Source: Arthrobacter sp. NEB 688 (GTDB taxonomy: Bacteria; Actinomycetota; Actinomycetes; Actinomycetales; Dermatophilaceae). Taken from it: a DNA stretch of 64,000 bases. Location of the stretch: contig NZ_CP053707.1 in assembly GCF_013201035.1 (NCBI RefSeq), positions 2,294,001 through 2,358,000 of the forward strand. Reading direction: 5' to 3'. The position numbers were made by a program, and so were the translations under genes. How positions within the stretch are numbered: position 1 is the stretch's first letter; every line of letters begins with the position of its first letter. Under the pieces are notes generated by a model. That model did no database searches. It worked only from the letters and a program-made list of their open reading frames with translations, and had not been told where the DNA came from. Of the stretch, positions 19,001-28,637 are shown piece after piece.

Positions 19001-19065
19001 CCCTCGCCTACACCGACGTGCCTCGTCGCACCGCCGAGTCCCTCGCCGGGCTACTTACTAGCTGA
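16015..19065 (+). CDS. Large defence-operon protein of unknown fold, 1016 aa (DruH-like by position only)
   Basis: GTG 16015 is chosen because GAGGGG (16003-16008) sits six bases upstream; the longer frame from 15718 overlaps the divergent gene and looks non-coding. The protein starts [15 protein letters not shown]. The first 300 residues are helical ([19 protein letters not shown]). The middle is beta-rich ([19 protein letters not shown]). A zinc-binding CxxC ([10 protein letters not shown]) lies near residue 680, followed by a lysine-rich loop. A winged-helix-like part ([19 protein letters not shown]) lies in the last third. Eleven bases separate it from the helicase gene. Druantia type III consists of such a large protein (DruH) and DruE; I assign similarity from gene order and size only, not from a motif. 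Confidence 0.7.
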   Translation: MDDSNSPWVRYDAWNFALAETWFSGDSAFHPAYVDVDQAVLQSAASRIGVAGDPTAALIDVVRESLWLEDDRAFAAHRRSLDMWRARARQARATKSRMEAPPPVMPLLGVFTVAAEQMGASDVYAANAYRPRLEALLNVPATRSRSFQNAFTQHSEVVWRALNEYLELNEGLCGLPTAYSLGHRYVGLPQSQALVRTADRRKLPQFFRLFGFAPRSEAVSSDLERLLDIWIGQTPSPVSRNLSRLWKGKARERIAGIASVELSHWDGSYEKDDEEGASSRAGELRLTVLLRRGLGGRRLELSFAARFPTPVTVEHLTIESAEGKPRVAVLPSAGARMRPAPMSRFDAESLVGAAVSLSEPSRHQTAARRPRRVLPLHRDDLLGVFVEVEKIQLTEDAMVLVKDEPKVVELVKELLSSHGRHGDIFAAESREGVDALPGLPTGWLLIDGVEMFAVPSEVKHADLNPLVPLMSAQMSFAGGLKMPGRVRKWSSQQPPEIRAAVSEASRLEIALAPLDERGPGSSRSWTADQPAIVVDLSDEGLADGDYEVTLAADGTTLAQTTLRLRSGDTPDLVSWTTSPRLVYELDGAAIAALSAVDMSEASDLLVDGPRLLGEPQVRIEPRALPGAPTWLTRPSQKATNVRPVVMGVADPRSCLVTGRHYLELPPYMGGKTSGQIQGVCRTCGLVKSFPGNPRKQKRKQQKTSLDLDLTRLPAPRETAVALDTCLDALIHVGGGSMGSFERVATQAEGSSLFVDDLLRTLEGLGHVDVKRDLNLLPLEWEITPTQFAELADGSFLLTGAWSAASRSRLRALVEEAGGALRVECSTQTKLLSRWSVEGLSADLMEEIALAIGDCFVARDAAARLLAALPPLSQVTEALPLRAIPMHSKAQKFDLGSARWVPVPGVAGPGAYRVEQSFRTISLWVDHEGAIRREGRQGSVQLVKHIAASAAGRPLAAYSPAREMLFVPLGSDLPGLYGRVATLCGGSSPLVSTGTRTLAYTDVPRRTAESLAGLLTS

Positions 19066-19076
19066 AAGAAGAACCT

Positions 19077-22000
19077 GTGACCACTCCGCTGACGTTGCGA
19101 GACGAGCTCCGGGACGCCTACCTCCGCTACTTCGACACTGCCTTCTGGCTGCGGGATGCCCGGCTTCGCGCCGAACGCCGCCAGCTCCTCGAGGAGCCCG
19201 GACGTCTGCTCAGCGAGTGCCTGCTGGAGCCGGTGTTGCCCTATGACGCTGATACCCAGCTCCTGGACGTGACGAGAGAGGCGAAGGTCTCCGACGAAGC
19301 GGCGCGAACTGTGGGTGATGCCTTGTTCGGTTCGTTCACGCCGGAGGGGGAAGCCATCCGCCTGCGGTCTCACCAGGCCGACGCCGTGCGTCATCACTTC
19401 CGGCCCGGTGACGCGGGCGAACGCAACGTCGTCGTCACCTCCGGTACCGGCTCGGGCAAGACGGAAAGCTTCTGGCTCCCGACGCTGCTGCGGCTCGTGG
19501 AGGAGTCGCACTCGTGGGATGACCAACCTGCTGTGCGGCACGCATGGGCAACGGGCGCGGACGACTCGTGGCACTCGCCGCGTACGGGCGAGACTCGCGA
19601 GGCAGCGGTACGAGCACTTGTGCTCTACCCGACCAACGCGCTCGTCGAAGACCAGATGACACGCCTTCGCCGAGCGGTCCGACGCATCGGACTCGCCCAG
19701 CCGACCAAGCCGCTCTGGTTCGGTCGCTACACCGGCGTCACGCTCGGCCAGACCTCGCGGCCGAAGCCGAAGAGCAACTCCATCGTCGAGGTCGCGACCG
19801 AGATGCGGAACATCGACCGCGAGTTCACCAAGCTTCGAGACGGTGGTGCATCCGAAGACGACCTCGCCGAGTTCCCTGACCCTCGTATGCATGAGCTGCT
19901 CGTGCGGTGGGACATGGTCGACACGCCTCCGGACATCCTGGTCACGAACTACTCGATGTTGAACGCGATGCTCATGCGGCACCACGAGGAGAGCCTTTTC
20001 GCCAAGACGCGAGACTGGCTGCAGCGCGACGGCAGCGTCTTCACACTCGTCGTGGACGAGCTGCACCTGTACCGCGGCACGCAGGGTAGCGAGGTCGCCA
20101 TGGTGGTGCGCAACCTCCTGAGCCGCCTCAGGTTGGAGCCTGGGTCGCCCAAACTGCGCATCATCGCGACGAGCGCCTCGCTCACAGCGGATGGCTCTGG
20201 TCTTTCGTTCCTGGAGGAGTTCTTTGGCGTCGGGCGTGACTCCTTCTTCGTGACATCTGGGGAACCGCGGTCGCTAGGTGATCCAGTGCGTCTCAGCCGG
20301 ACTGACGCCCAACGCGGCGAGCTGGGGGTAGACCCGGCCGAGCTGTCTCGGGCGGTGGCCGTAGCGTGCGTCGACGACGTCGAGCAACGAGTCAGGGCGA
20401 CGGAGGCTAGCGTCGTTGCCGAACGGCTCTTTGGCGAACCCGACGAGGACCTCGAAGGATTGCGCGGTGTTCTGCGCGAGATCTCGGAAGGCGACGCGAG
20501 AGGGGGCATCCCTCTCCGAGCCCACCAGTTCGTCCGCACCGTCCGGGGGTTCTGGGCGTGCAGCAACCGGGAGTGCAGCGGCGTGCCACCTGAGCACCGT
20601 GCGAGCCGCACCATGGGGACGCTCTATGCCATTCCGGTCGACACCTGTCCGCACTGCGGATGCCGCGTGCTGGAGCTTCTCTACTGCTTCGAGTGCGGCG
20701 ATGCCAGCCTGGGAGGGTTCGTCGTCGGTGAGCTGTCCGATGAGGAAGGCGGCGGCGTTGTCGTCGGTCCATCGGCTGTCGACATCCCTGCACTCGAGGC
20801 TTTGCCAGTCTTCCGACGCGAGCACGGAAAGTACGTCTGGTTCTGGCCCGGGGAGCGACCCGCCGAAGCCGATCCTTCCTGGGCACGCGGTCTGCCCAAG
20901 AACAAGGACCGAGACCAGATTGCGGTCAAGGGCAGGCCAGCCTCGCCGAGGTCCGTGACTTTTGGCTTTGTGCCAGCACGATTGGAGCCAAGCCTGGGAT
21001 GGATCAGTCGAGGCGGGCAAGACTCCAACGGGTGGGTGCTGCAGGCAAGTGCCCTTCCGGACGACAGTCCGCACTCCATCCCCGCTCTGCCCGACCGGTG
21101 CCCGAGGTGCGGGACCGCCTACTACAACGAGTCCGCGAAGTTCTACGACGGGTTCGTCCGAAGCCCGATTCGTGCTCACACATCGGGGACCGCGCAGTCA
21201 ACCCAGCTGTACCTGTCGCAGCTCATCAGAAGCATGGGGAGCACGCCGCAAGACTCTCGGACCATCGTCTTCACCGACAGTCGGGATGACGCTGCCCGGA
21301 CGGCAGCCGGCGTGGCCAAGAACCACTACCGCGACGTGGTCCGACAGGTAGTTCGCCAGGTGATGGATGAAGCAGAACCCGATGTCGAGGACATCGTCAG
21401 CAGGCACGCCCGGGGTGAGTCGCTGTCGATGAGCGAACAGGTGGTGGCCGAACAGTTCAAGGCGGAGCACCCTGGTGCGCTGGACCTCGTCCAGAAGCGG
21501 CGCTTCGTCGAGCTGGACGACGAGGAGGTCCAGTCTCTTGCGGCCTCCTTCGGGTCGGCACCTGACAGCTCCATCTCGTGGGTCGACCTCCGTCAGCAGA
21601 CGCTCGGAGAGTTGGTGAGCCGCGGCATCCCGCCGGCTGGGCCGGGTCCCTCCGGCGCAAAGAACTCGGACGGGAGCCCATGGTGGACGGCATTCCTGCC
21701 GTCCACGTCAGGCGACTGGACGGCCCTGCCGACCGCGGTGCGAGACCAGGAGGCAGACCGGCAGAAGGAGCGCCTCACCGAGAGCATGGCCGAAGCGCTC
21801 TTCGATCGAGCAGGGCGCGACATTGAATCTGTGGCGCTGGCCCACGTGGCGGCGGCGAAGATCGACGCCACGAGAGGACCGCTGAGCGCGTCAGCCAACG
21901 CCGAGGTGCTGCAGTCGGTCCTTCGGATCCTTGGAATCGCACGGCGGTGGTCGGGAGGTGACTGCGACGAAAGCCTCAGGCCGCCCAAGGTCATCCGCCA

Positions 22001-24434
22001 GTACCTGACCAACGTCGCGAAGAGGCACACGGCAGAGGTCGATGACCTGGTCGTCTGGGTCCAGGGCGCGCTCGAAGGTGCGGGCATCGTCAGCAAGTGG
22101 CTGATCAACATCAGCAACCTCGTCTCACCCCTGACTTTCGTTAAGGCGGGGGAGCACACCTGGGACTGCCAGAACTGCTCGTTCCGCCACCTCCACCCTT
22201 CTGCGGGCATCTGTGCCAACCGGTACTGCCATTCTGATCGGCTGACGATGGTTCCGGTCGACCATGACTCGAGCGACTACTACGGGTGGCTGGCGAGCCA
22301 GACACCTCGCCGCCTCGCCGTCGCGGAGCTCACTGGACAGACCAAGCCGCTCGCAGAGCAGAGACGGCGAGCTCGCGTCTTCAAGGGAGTTCTGCTTCCT
22401 TCGCCCGAGGAGAACCGGACCACGACGCCTCTTGATGTCCTGAGCGTGACGACCACGATGGAAGTAGGAGTGGATATCGGGTCGCTCCGGTCGACGTTGA
22501 TGGCCAACATGCCGCCTCAGCGCTTCAACTACCAGCAACGGGTGGGACGGGCCGGTCGTGCGGGTCAGGCATTCTCGTACGCAGTCACCGTCTGCCGAGA
22601 CCGGACGCACGACGACGACTACTTCACCACCCCACGCCGGATGACGGGCGACGAACCACCGCAGCCGTTCTTGGACCTTCGGCGACGCCGCATCCCCCAG
22701 CGCGTCATCGTGGCCGAGCTGCTTCGTCGGGCTTTTGCGTCCCTGACGCCCGCTCCGGACTGGACAAGCGACAGCATCCACGGGACGTTCGGTCGGACGC
22801 AAGAGTGGGCGGAGCGACGCAACGACGTCGCGGCATGGCTGGCAGACGAGGCGGGCCGCATGGCGACCGTCCGCCGCTTCACCGTCTTCACTGGCCTCGA
22901 CGATGCGGACCTTAGACAGCTCCACCTATCGACGGGGGACGAGCTCGTTGCCGCTATCGATGCTGCCGTGGAGAATGACGGCGGGGATACCCCAGAGCTG
23001 AGCGAGCTGCTGGCTACCGTTGGCATCCTGCCCATGTTTGGCTTCCCGACGCGCGTTCGTCAGCTCATGGGGAGCCGACCGAGAAGCCGGTCTGACCTGA
23101 ATGCAGCGTCTGTGTCCGACCGGTCGCTCGACATGGCCGTCTCGATGTTCGCCCCAGGAGCGCAGGTCGTTCGCGACGGCAGCATCCACACGGTCGCCGG
23201 GTTCGCTGCGTGGGACGTTCGAGGGTTCGGCAGGCCTCAACCCCGTGACCCGTTGGGTCCGCGCAAGAACGTGGGCCAATGTGGCGCGTGTGGGGCGGCT
23301 CGCCTTGACCCGCCCTCCGAGGTTTGCGAAATCTGTGGTGGCGCGCTGGCAGCCATCCCGTTGCACCAGCCCCTGGGATTCCGGACGACCTACCAGTCGC
23401 GCGACTACGACGATGAAAACGACGCATCACCCACGGCGGGCGCGCCCATGCTGTCTGTCGGTTCGGAGCCGACGAGCGAGTCGCCGGTGCTTGGGTGCCG
23501 GATCTCGGCCTACGACCAGGCGAGTCTCATCCAAGTGAACGACAACCGAGGACGGCTGTTCCCCATCGCTCGTCAGTTCGACGGGTCCTGGATCGTCACC
23601 GACGAAGCACTGTTCCCCGATCTCAAGAGCTGGCCGCCGGCGGCCCGCGCCGAGGAAGAGATCGCCATCGGCGAGATTCGGACAACTGATGTCCTGACCA
23701 TCCGTCTCCAGACGGCACGTCTTCCGAGAGGCTTCCTGTCCCGGTCTGCATCGCACGTGCCGGCAGGGCGAGCCGCCTACTGGTCGCTCGCGGAGGTTCT
23801 CCGACGGGGGGCGAAGAGACTCCTGGATGTGGATCCGCAGGAACTGATCTCGGGTCTCCACCCGTTGCCCGACGGTTCCATGTCCGTGTTCATCGCTGAC
23901 TCGCTAGACAACGGAGCGGGGTACGCCAGTGAGATCGGTCAGGCTGCCACCTTCGAGGAGTTCGTCAAGCGGCTCAGCAAGGAGCTGGCGGACGAGTACA
24001 CGGACGCACGGCACGTCCAATGCACGAGCTCGTGTCCTGACTGCCTTCGGTCCTACGACAACCGGCGCCTGCACGGCGCTCTCGACTGGCGACTGGCGCT
24101 CGACATGCTGGACCTCGTCAACGACCAGCCCATCTCTCTCGAGCGGTGGCTGGCGCCGGCGGCTGCAGTGGCACGGGCCTTGACGGAATCTGAGTTTCTC
24201 GACCTAGCAGGGGACACGACCCAGGACGGCCAGGTGTACGTTGCTCGACGCGATCGGAAGGCCGCGGTGCTGCTCGGACATCCTCTCTGGGACGTCGAGG
24301 CGGACTACTGGACAGAGGACCAGGCAGCGGCTGTGGACGAGCTGGAGAACGACCTGGGCTTTGGCGAAGTCCACGTCGAGGACGTCTTCACGGCCGTGCG
24401 CCGGCCGCTCGCCGTCGTTCGGAGGCTGATGTGA
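19077..24434 (+). CDS. DEAD/DEAH-box helicase with zinc clusters and DUF1998-like C-terminus, 1785 aa (DruE-like)
   Basis: SF2 motifs are clear: Walker [12 protein letters not shown] (residues 121-131), [13 protein letters not shown] (Ia), [10 protein letters not shown], the DELH box in [10 protein letters not shown] (about 326), ATSASL (III), [13 protein letters not shown] (V) and [11 protein letters not shown] (VI, about 1152). Between and after the helicase lobes are CxxC pairs (CPHCGC, CFECG, CPRCG, CQNC, CGACG, CEICG). The end has SLDNGAGYA and [14 protein letters not shown] (about 1650), as in MrfA/DUF1998-family helicases. Length and layout match DruE of Druantia better than MrfA (about 750 aa) or DrmA. 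The start is GTG 19077. The stop overlaps the nuclease start (GTGA). Probably an ATP-driven DNA translocase of a defence complex. Confidence 0.85.
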   Translation: MTTPLTLRDELRDAYLRYFDTAFWLRDARLRAERRQLLEEPGRLLSECLLEPVLPYDADTQLLDVTREAKVSDEAARTVGDALFGSFTPEGEAIRLRSHQADAVRHHFRPGDAGERNVVVTSGTGSGKTESFWLPTLLRLVEESHSWDDQPAVRHAWATGADDSWHSPRTGETREAAVRALVLYPTNALVEDQMTRLRRAVRRIGLAQPTKPLWFGRYTGVTLGQTSRPKPKSNSIVEVATEMRNIDREFTKLRDGGASEDDLAEFPDPRMHELLVRWDMVDTPPDILVTNYSMLNAMLMRHHEESLFAKTRDWLQRDGSVFTLVVDELHLYRGTQGSEVAMVVRNLLSRLRLEPGSPKLRIIATSASLTADGSGLSFLEEFFGVGRDSFFVTSGEPRSLGDPVRLSRTDAQRGELGVDPAELSRAVAVACVDDVEQRVRATEASVVAERLFGEPDEDLEGLRGVLREISEGDARGGIPLRAHQFVRTVRGFWACSNRECSGVPPEHRASRTMGTLYAIPVDTCPHCGCRVLELLYCFECGDASLGGFVVGELSDEEGGGVVVGPSAVDIPALEALPVFRREHGKYVWFWPGERPAEADPSWARGLPKNKDRDQIAVKGRPASPRSVTFGFVPARLEPSLGWISRGGQDSNGWVLQASALPDDSPHSIPALPDRCPRCGTAYYNESAKFYDGFVRSPIRAHTSGTAQSTQLYLSQLIRSMGSTPQDSRTIVFTDSRDDAARTAAGVAKNHYRDVVRQVVRQVMDEAEPDVEDIVSRHARGESLSMSEQVVAEQFKAEHPGALDLVQKRRFVELDDEEVQSLAASFGSAPDSSISWVDLRQQTLGELVSRGIPPAGPGPSGAKNSDGSPWWTAFLPSTSGDWTALPTAVRDQEADRQKERLTESMAEALFDRAGRDIESVALAHVAAAKIDATRGPLSASANAEVLQSVLRILGIARRWSGGDCDESLRPPKVIRQYLTNVAKRHTAEVDDLVVWVQGALEGAGIVSKWLINISNLVSPLTFVKAGEHTWDCQNCSFRHLHPSAGICANRYCHSDRLTMVPVDHDSSDYYGWLASQTPRRLAVAELTGQTKPLAEQRRRARVFKGVLLPSPEENRTTTPLDVLSVTTTMEVGVDIGSLRSTLMANMPPQRFNYQQRVGRAGRAGQAFSYAVTVCRDRTHDDDYFTTPRRMTGDEPPQPFLDLRRRRIPQRVIVAELLRRAFASLTPAPDWTSDSIHGTFGRTQEWAERRNDVAAWLADEAGRMATVRRFTVFTGLDDADLRQLHLSTGDELVAAIDAAVENDGGDTPELSELLATVGILPMFGFPTRVRQLMGSRPRSRSDLNAASVSDRSLDMAVSMFAPGAQVVRDGSIHTVAGFAAWDVRGFGRPQPRDPLGPRKNVGQCGACGAARLDPPSEVCEICGGALAAIPLHQPLGFRTTYQSRDYDDENDASPTAGAPMLSVGSEPTSESPVLGCRISAYDQASLIQVNDNRGRLFPIARQFDGSWIVTDEALFPDLKSWPPAARAEEEIAIGEIRTTDVLTIRLQTARLPRGFLSRSASHVPAGRAAYWSLAEVLRRGAKRLLDVDPQELISGLHPLPDGSMSVFIADSLDNGAGYASEIGQAATFEEFVKRLSKELADEYTDARHVQCTSSCPDCLRSYDNRRLHGALDWRLALDMLDLVNDQPISLERWLAPAAAVARALTESEFLDLAGDTTQDGQVYVARRDRKAAVLLGHPLWDVEADYWTEDQAAAVDELENDLGFGEVHVEDVFTAVRRPLAVVRRLM

Positions 24435-25525
24435 CCGTTGCGTGGCCGGACCCCGACATCGAGCCGATTGACCGGGTGTCACCGACCTTTCTCAGCGCGA
24501 TGGACCAGTGCCTCAAGCGCGCGGCCTTTCGACGGGATACCAAGGTGCGTGACTGGGACAGGCCGTCGACGCGCAGCGCTCTGGGTCTGGCCGCACACGG
24601 GGTGACGGAGGCGGTCGCACGTCGCCAGTACGACACTAGTGAGGACCTTCAAGACTGGCTTGAGCGAACATGGAGCACGTCGATCGCGCTGCATCAGCGA
24701 CGATTGAGCGACGCTTGGGACGGCCGAGAGATTCCGGAACCTCGTCTGTGGCCCGGTTACGCCCGAACCAAGACGCGACTGCTGCGGCAGCTCAGACGGC
24801 AGCTCGAAAGGGCTGATATCCCTGGGAGTGCACCGTTAGCGTCACCCACGCCGGGTCGGAGCCATTCGACCCAGCACGCGAGTCCTCCGCCTCTGCCGTG
24901 GGTCGAGCACGGTTTGGAGGATCCTGATTGCGGAGTTTTTGGAACGCCGGATCGTGTGGAGCTTCGCGGCTCGGAGTTGTGGGTAGTCGATCTCAAGGCT
25001 GGTGTGCACCAGGGAGAGATGACGAGCAGCCAGCGCCGCCAGCTCCTCATTTACGCGCACCTCGTGAAGAGGTGCCTGGGACGACTGCCTGATCATGCAT
25101 GCATCCAGGACGTCAGCGGCCACGAGAGCTCGTTCCAGGTGACCTTGGAGGAGACGGCCGAGACGATCGAGCGCGTGAAGGCTGATGTCCGGGACTTCAA
25201 CAACTCGGTCAGGGATGCCGCGGTCGTCGGATCTCCGAGCCCCGAGTCGTGCGGGCGTTGTCCGTTTCGCGTCGTGTGTCATGACTACTGGGACGCTTCA
25301 GAGGGCGACTGGAGGTTTCGGGGTGATGTACGCGGAGAGATCGTCGACGTTGATCCGGACGGGTGGCTCTTGAGCGACGAAGCGGAACCAGCAGTCCCGC
25401 GTCGCCTAGTGGGGCCCGACGGGCTGGATGCCCGGCAGGGAGCGGCTGTTGTCGCCGTGGGGTGCCGACCCGTAGGACCGCGAGTGCTTCACGCCACGTG
25501 GGACAGCCGCGTCCGAGTCTTCTAG
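24431..25525 (+). CDS. Cas4/AddB-like PD-(D/E)XK nuclease with Fe-S cysteines, 364 aa
   Basis: The start is GTG 24431, overlapping the helicase stop by four bases. Cys27 ([12 protein letters not shown]) and Cys274, Cys277 and Cys283 ([10 protein letters not shown]) have the C...CxxCx5C arrangement that holds a 4Fe-4S cluster in Cas4, AddB and Dna2-type nucleases. The PD-(D/E)XK core is [10 protein letters not shown] (P173-D174) and LWVVDLKAG (D187, K189), followed by QxxxY-like [13 protein letters not shown]. The last 75 residues form a separate beta-rich domain, perhaps OB-like. Tight coupling to the helicase suggests helicase-nuclease action on DNA ends. Known Druantia operons, as far as I recall, lack such a gene. 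Confidence 0.85.
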   Translation: MTVAWPDPDIEPIDRVSPTFLSAMDQCLKRAAFRRDTKVRDWDRPSTRSALGLAAHGVTEAVARRQYDTSEDLQDWLERTWSTSIALHQRRLSDAWDGREIPEPRLWPGYARTKTRLLRQLRRQLERADIPGSAPLASPTPGRSHSTQHASPPPLPWVEHGLEDPDCGVFGTPDRVELRGSELWVVDLKAGVHQGEMTSSQRRQLLIYAHLVKRCLGRLPDHACIQDVSGHESSFQVTLEETAETIERVKADVRDFNNSVRDAAVVGSPSPESCGRCPFRVVCHDYWDASEGDWRFRGDVRGEIVDVDPDGWLLSDEAEPAVPRRLVGPDGLDARQGAAVVAVGCRPVGPRVLHATWDSRVRVF

Positions 25526-25599
25526 CGTGTCGTCGCTTGGTGTGAAGAGACAATCCGTACAAGAGACGCGAGAAGAGACAGGCGACAAGGGGCGAACGG

Positions 25600-26577
25600 G
25601 TGCCTGACGATGTGGCGGGACAAGGACACGTGGCGGACCTGGACGTTGCTGCTCTGATGCTCGAAGGCATCGACGTGTCCGCGTTCGAGCTCGCCGTAGA
25701 GCGGAACTCTGTGGCAGCCGTGCCGGCTTCCTCTCGGGTGGCTCCAGTCGCACGCCTTCTGCGCCTGCTGCGGACTCTCGCCGCATCAGACGGACCGAGG
25801 GGGCTCGAGGCCGCCCGGCTGCTCGATGTCGCCGGCTACGATGCGGGGAACCCAAAGTCCGCTATGGCAAGCCTGCAGCGAGACCTTCGACGGCTCACCG
25901 ACGCTGGCTGGCAGATCGAGAACGTGTCACCGGAAGGGTCGGACGCACGCTACGTCCTGTTCCCTAATGACCTCGCCAGCCGGGCCGGGCTGACGCCCGG
26001 CGAGCAGTCGGTTCTCGAGGAGGCCCTGAACAGTGCAACTGGCACGTCCGAGATCGCCGATCCTCCAGGTGGGCTCGCGCTAGCCCGCAGAGCCGTTGAC
26101 GCCCACTGCGTGCTCGAGATGACCTACGGCGGCCGGCTCCGGCGCGTGCAGCCCTTGCGGCTGCACAGTGCCGGTGGCCGATGGCTGCTCCGCGCACGCG
26201 ACGAGCACGACGAAGCCGTCAAGTGGTTCCGCATCGAGAAGATCGAGCAGCCCTCGCTCGACGACCCCGGCAGCGCTCCCGAGCACATCGAGGACCCGGA
26301 GGACTCCCTCGACCCGCACCAGTGGCGGATCCACGCGCCGACTGACATCGAGCTGGAGGTCGGCGCGGGTCACCTGCCCTACGTGCGGCAGACGCTACGT
26401 CTGCCGCTCGACGTCGCGGACCGGCCCGACGGGAAGCACCACTTCCGTGTGACGATCACGAACCGGCGGGCGCTCACCGACTGGCTCGTCACCATGGGCA
26501 CCCGCGTGCGGCTCCTAGGGCCGGCCGACCTGCGCCGCGACGTCCTCGCGCACTTCGAGGCGGTGGCCCGTGGTTGA
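25600..26577 (+). CDS. WYL-domain regulator, first member of the second pair
   Basis: The start is GTG 25600 with AAGGGGCGAACGG before it. After a 45-residue variable N-terminus come the winged helix (VARLLRLLRTLAASD ... AMASLQRDLRRLTDAGW), the WYL core (RRVQPLRLHSAGGRWLLRARD) and the C-terminal extension (LLGPADLRRDVLAHFEAVARG). It follows the nuclease by 74 bases on the same strand, so read-through from the defence operon is likely. It overlaps its partner by eight bases, the same junction as at 7112-7119. It is clearly paralogous to 6085-7119; the variable N-termini are the main difference, which may set partner or ligand specificity. Confidence 0.85.
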   Translation: MPDDVAGQGHVADLDVAALMLEGIDVSAFELAVERNSVAAVPASSRVAPVARLLRLLRTLAASDGPRGLEAARLLDVAGYDAGNPKSAMASLQRDLRRLTDAGWQIENVSPEGSDARYVLFPNDLASRAGLTPGEQSVLEEALNSATGTSEIADPPGGLALARRAVDAHCVLEMTYGGRLRRVQPLRLHSAGGRWLLRARDEHDEAVKWFRIEKIEQPSLDDPGSAPEHIEDPEDSLDPHQWRIHAPTDIELEVGAGHLPYVRQTLRLPLDVADRPDGKHHFRVTITNRRALTDWLVTMGTRVRLLGPADLRRDVLAHFEAVARG

Positions 26578-27538
26578 GGCGTTCGTCCAGCAGCTCGCTG
26601 GGCTCCCAGCGCTCCTCGAGGCGCTCTCATACCACCGGGCGGTGCCGATCGCGGTCGTCGCGGAGGAAGTGGGCCTGCCATCGAAGAAGGTGCGCGAGCT
26701 CCTCGTCGAGTACTTCCTCACCGACGAACCGGACGACCGGCGGGGCTGGATCCCGCCGCTGGAGTTCCTCGACGAGTCGGGGGAGGAGGCCGACCCGCGG
26801 ACGGCGCCGTGCGTGCGGCTGACCAGCGACGTTGTGACGAACGATCTCGCCTTCCGCTACAGCCCGGTCACAACGTGGGCGCGGACGTACCGGCTCGCTC
26901 GCGATCAGCTCCACCTCGACCCGGAGAACTTTCTCCTCGAAGGAGCACTCGAGAAACTCGGGCGAGCGATCGACGACGAGCTGCGGCCGGGCAGCGCCAT
27001 CGACCGCGGCGACGTCGGGCCCGCCCGCTGGGACCGGGCCGCGAAGGAGCGGACGAAGGTCGCGATCACCTACGTCCGGGCGTGGCATCCGGGGACGAGT
27101 CGACGCACCGTCGATCCGTACCGCGTCGTGCGGACCCGGCGCGGTTGGGAGGTCGACGGCGGCCCGCCGGACGAGTCCGGGCGGATCCGCACGTATCTCC
27201 TGTCCGGCGTTGTAGAGGCGGAGTTCCTTGACGAGTCACTCGAGCTCCCGGCTGGCCTAGAGTGGTTGCTCGCCCAGCAGCGGCGCACGACGCCCGTCAA
27301 CTTTGACGTTCCGCTGGAGGAGCTGTGGGCCCTCGAACGGCTGGCGGAGCACGTCGAGGAGATTCGCCGGGACGCCGAGGACGTGAGCCTCCGGGCGCAC
27401 TTTCTCGAGCCGGTGCAGGCCCGCGTCGCCGCGGCACTCGTCACCGCTGGCCCGCGGGCGATGGTCGTCGACCGCGACCTGATGGATGCCGGACGCGAGC
27501 TTGCCGCCGAGCTCCTTGCCCACCACCGAGGTGACTGA
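26570..27538 (+). CDS. WYL-domain regulator, second member of the second pair
   Basis: The start is GTG 26570. The winged helix (LPALLEALSYHRAVPIAVV ... PSKKVRELLVEYFL), WYL core (VDPYRVVRTRRGWEVDGGPP) and C-terminal region (AALVTAGPRAMVVDRDLMDA) align along the whole length with 7112-8086. Only 54 bases separate its end from the convergent gene at 27593, and no terminator-like hairpin was found there. With its partner it is the most likely regulator of the operon upstream; activation by DNA damage, as for PafBC, is a possibility rather than something shown here. Confidence 0.85.
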   Translation: MVEAFVQQLAGLPALLEALSYHRAVPIAVVAEEVGLPSKKVRELLVEYFLTDEPDDRRGWIPPLEFLDESGEEADPRTAPCVRLTSDVVTNDLAFRYSPVTTWARTYRLARDQLHLDPENFLLEGALEKLGRAIDDELRPGSAIDRGDVGPARWDRAAKERTKVAITYVRAWHPGTSRRTVDPYRVVRTRRGWEVDGGPPDESGRIRTYLLSGVVEAEFLDESLELPAGLEWLLAQQRRTTPVNFDVPLEELWALERLAEHVEEIRRDAEDVSLRAHFLEPVQARVAAALVTAGPRAMVVDRDLMDAGRELAAELLAHHRGD

Positions 27539-27592
27539 CTTACCTGACCGGCGGCGCACCGACGTCTAAACCGCAGAGACCAACGCGCTTGT

Positions 27593-28510
27593 TCAGGCCG
27601 CGCCGCCCGTACGGAGCGCGAAGTCGCGGGCGGTGTTGCCGCCGGCACCGCGCATCCGCTCGATGGCCTGGACGAGGTGGCGGGGGACGAACGGCGCTGC
27701 CTGCACGTCCTGCTCGACCATGAGCAGCCCGTGGTCAGTGACGAAGCGCAGCCCCACCGCGTCGCGGTTGAGCAGACCCACCTCGCGCTGGGCGGCGCGC
27801 TGCGACTTGATGCCGTGGACGAGCACGCAGAACAGACGAACGGTCGGCTCGTGGTCCATCACCCGGACGTAAGCCCTACGGTGCCCCACCGTGAACGGCA
27901 CGTCGCCGTCCTCGTCGAGCTCGGTGTTCTCGCCGGCCGTCGCCATGGTGCGTCGCACGAGTTCCATCAGCTCGAACGAACTGGCCACAGGGTGGGCAAG
28001 ATCCAGGTCCACCGTGTCGAGGTCACTGGCCGGGATGGGAGAGGGCGTCGGCTCCAGCCCCTCCGGTCCGGGCGGCATACCGGCGAGGAGGAGCGGGTGG
28101 ACCACGCCGAACGCCTCGCGCAGCACCCGGACGATTGTTTCGGCAACGAGCTCACACTCGGTGGCATTGGCGTAGCGGAACCAGTTGGGCGCGTCGTCCG
28201 CAGGGTCCTCGCTCGGCGGTGCGAATCCAAGAGCGTCGAGGACCTCCGGACCGATCAGCCCCGTCCGAGCCGTCGGCTCCAGGAAGGCCTCACTGCTCGC
28301 CTCGAGCCGGAAGGCGGAGCCCTCGGCGAAGGACAGGACCTGCACGTAGGGCAGGGCGCCCTCCGTGGGCTCCTCGCCCTGGGTCTGGACGAAGATGCTC
28401 TGCCCGTCCTCCAGGCAATCCAACCGGCGCAGCAACTGCCCCTCGTACTGGCTCCACGCCTCCTCGATCGACCGCTCCAGGTCGACCCCCGACTGCTCGT
28501 TCCGCCCCAT
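27593..28510 (-). CDS. YbjN/TY-Chap-like protein, 305 aa
   Basis: The start is ATG 28510 (MGRNEQSGVDLERSIEEAW) with GGAAGAGGGG upstream; the longer frame to 28702 overlaps the divergent gene. Two repeats of the type III chaperone/YbjN fold seem present: an N-terminal part (FVQTQGEEPTEGALPYVQV ... AFRLEASSEAF) and a C-terminal part (AYVRVMDHEPTVRLFCVLV ... LRFVTDHGLLMVEQDV). Families of this kind (TY-Chap) are predicted peptide-binding proteins often found near conflict systems. It diverges from the macro-SIR2 gene. Fold assignment is by pattern only. Confidence 0.6.
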   Translation of the reverse strand: MGRNEQSGVDLERSIEEAWSQYEGQLLRRLDCLEDGQSIFVQTQGEEPTEGALPYVQVLSFAEGSAFRLEASSEAFLEPTARTGLIGPEVLDALGFAPPSEDPADDAPNWFRYANATECELVAETIVRVLREAFGVVHPLLLAGMPPGPEGLEPTPSPIPASDLDTVDLDLAHPVASSFELMELVRRTMATAGENTELDEDGDVPFTVGHRRAYVRVMDHEPTVRLFCVLVHGIKSQRAAQREVGLLNRDAVGLRFVTDHGLLMVEQDVQAAPFVPRHLVQAIERMRGAGGNTARDFALRTGGAA

Positions 28511-28587
28511 GTGCGCCACCCCTCTTCCTTCGTCTTCGGCTGCGACCACAGCGTGCCCGAAGGGTCCAACACGCCGGTTGGCCGCGC

Positions 28588-28606
28588 AGGTGTCGTGTCG
28601 ACACCT
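28588..28606. promoter_or_regulatory. Perfect inverted repeat upstream of the macro-SIR2 gene
   Basis: AGGTGTCG-TGT-CGACACCT is an 8+3+8 perfect inverted repeat, ending 31 bases before the ATG at 28638 and 78 bases upstream of the divergent gene. The position fits an operator or repressor site covering both promoters. The binding protein is unknown. Confidence 0.5.
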
Positions 28607-28637
28607 AGGGCCGCCCGTCCTCTGGCACATTGCGCCC

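Noticed and set aside
19077-24434. Assignment of the helicase to DISARM (DrmA/DrmB) or to a Dpd (7-deazaguanine) cluster
   Set aside because: No methyltransferase, PLD protein or deazaguanine-insertion genes are nearby, and the DUF1998-like end is fused in one very long chain.
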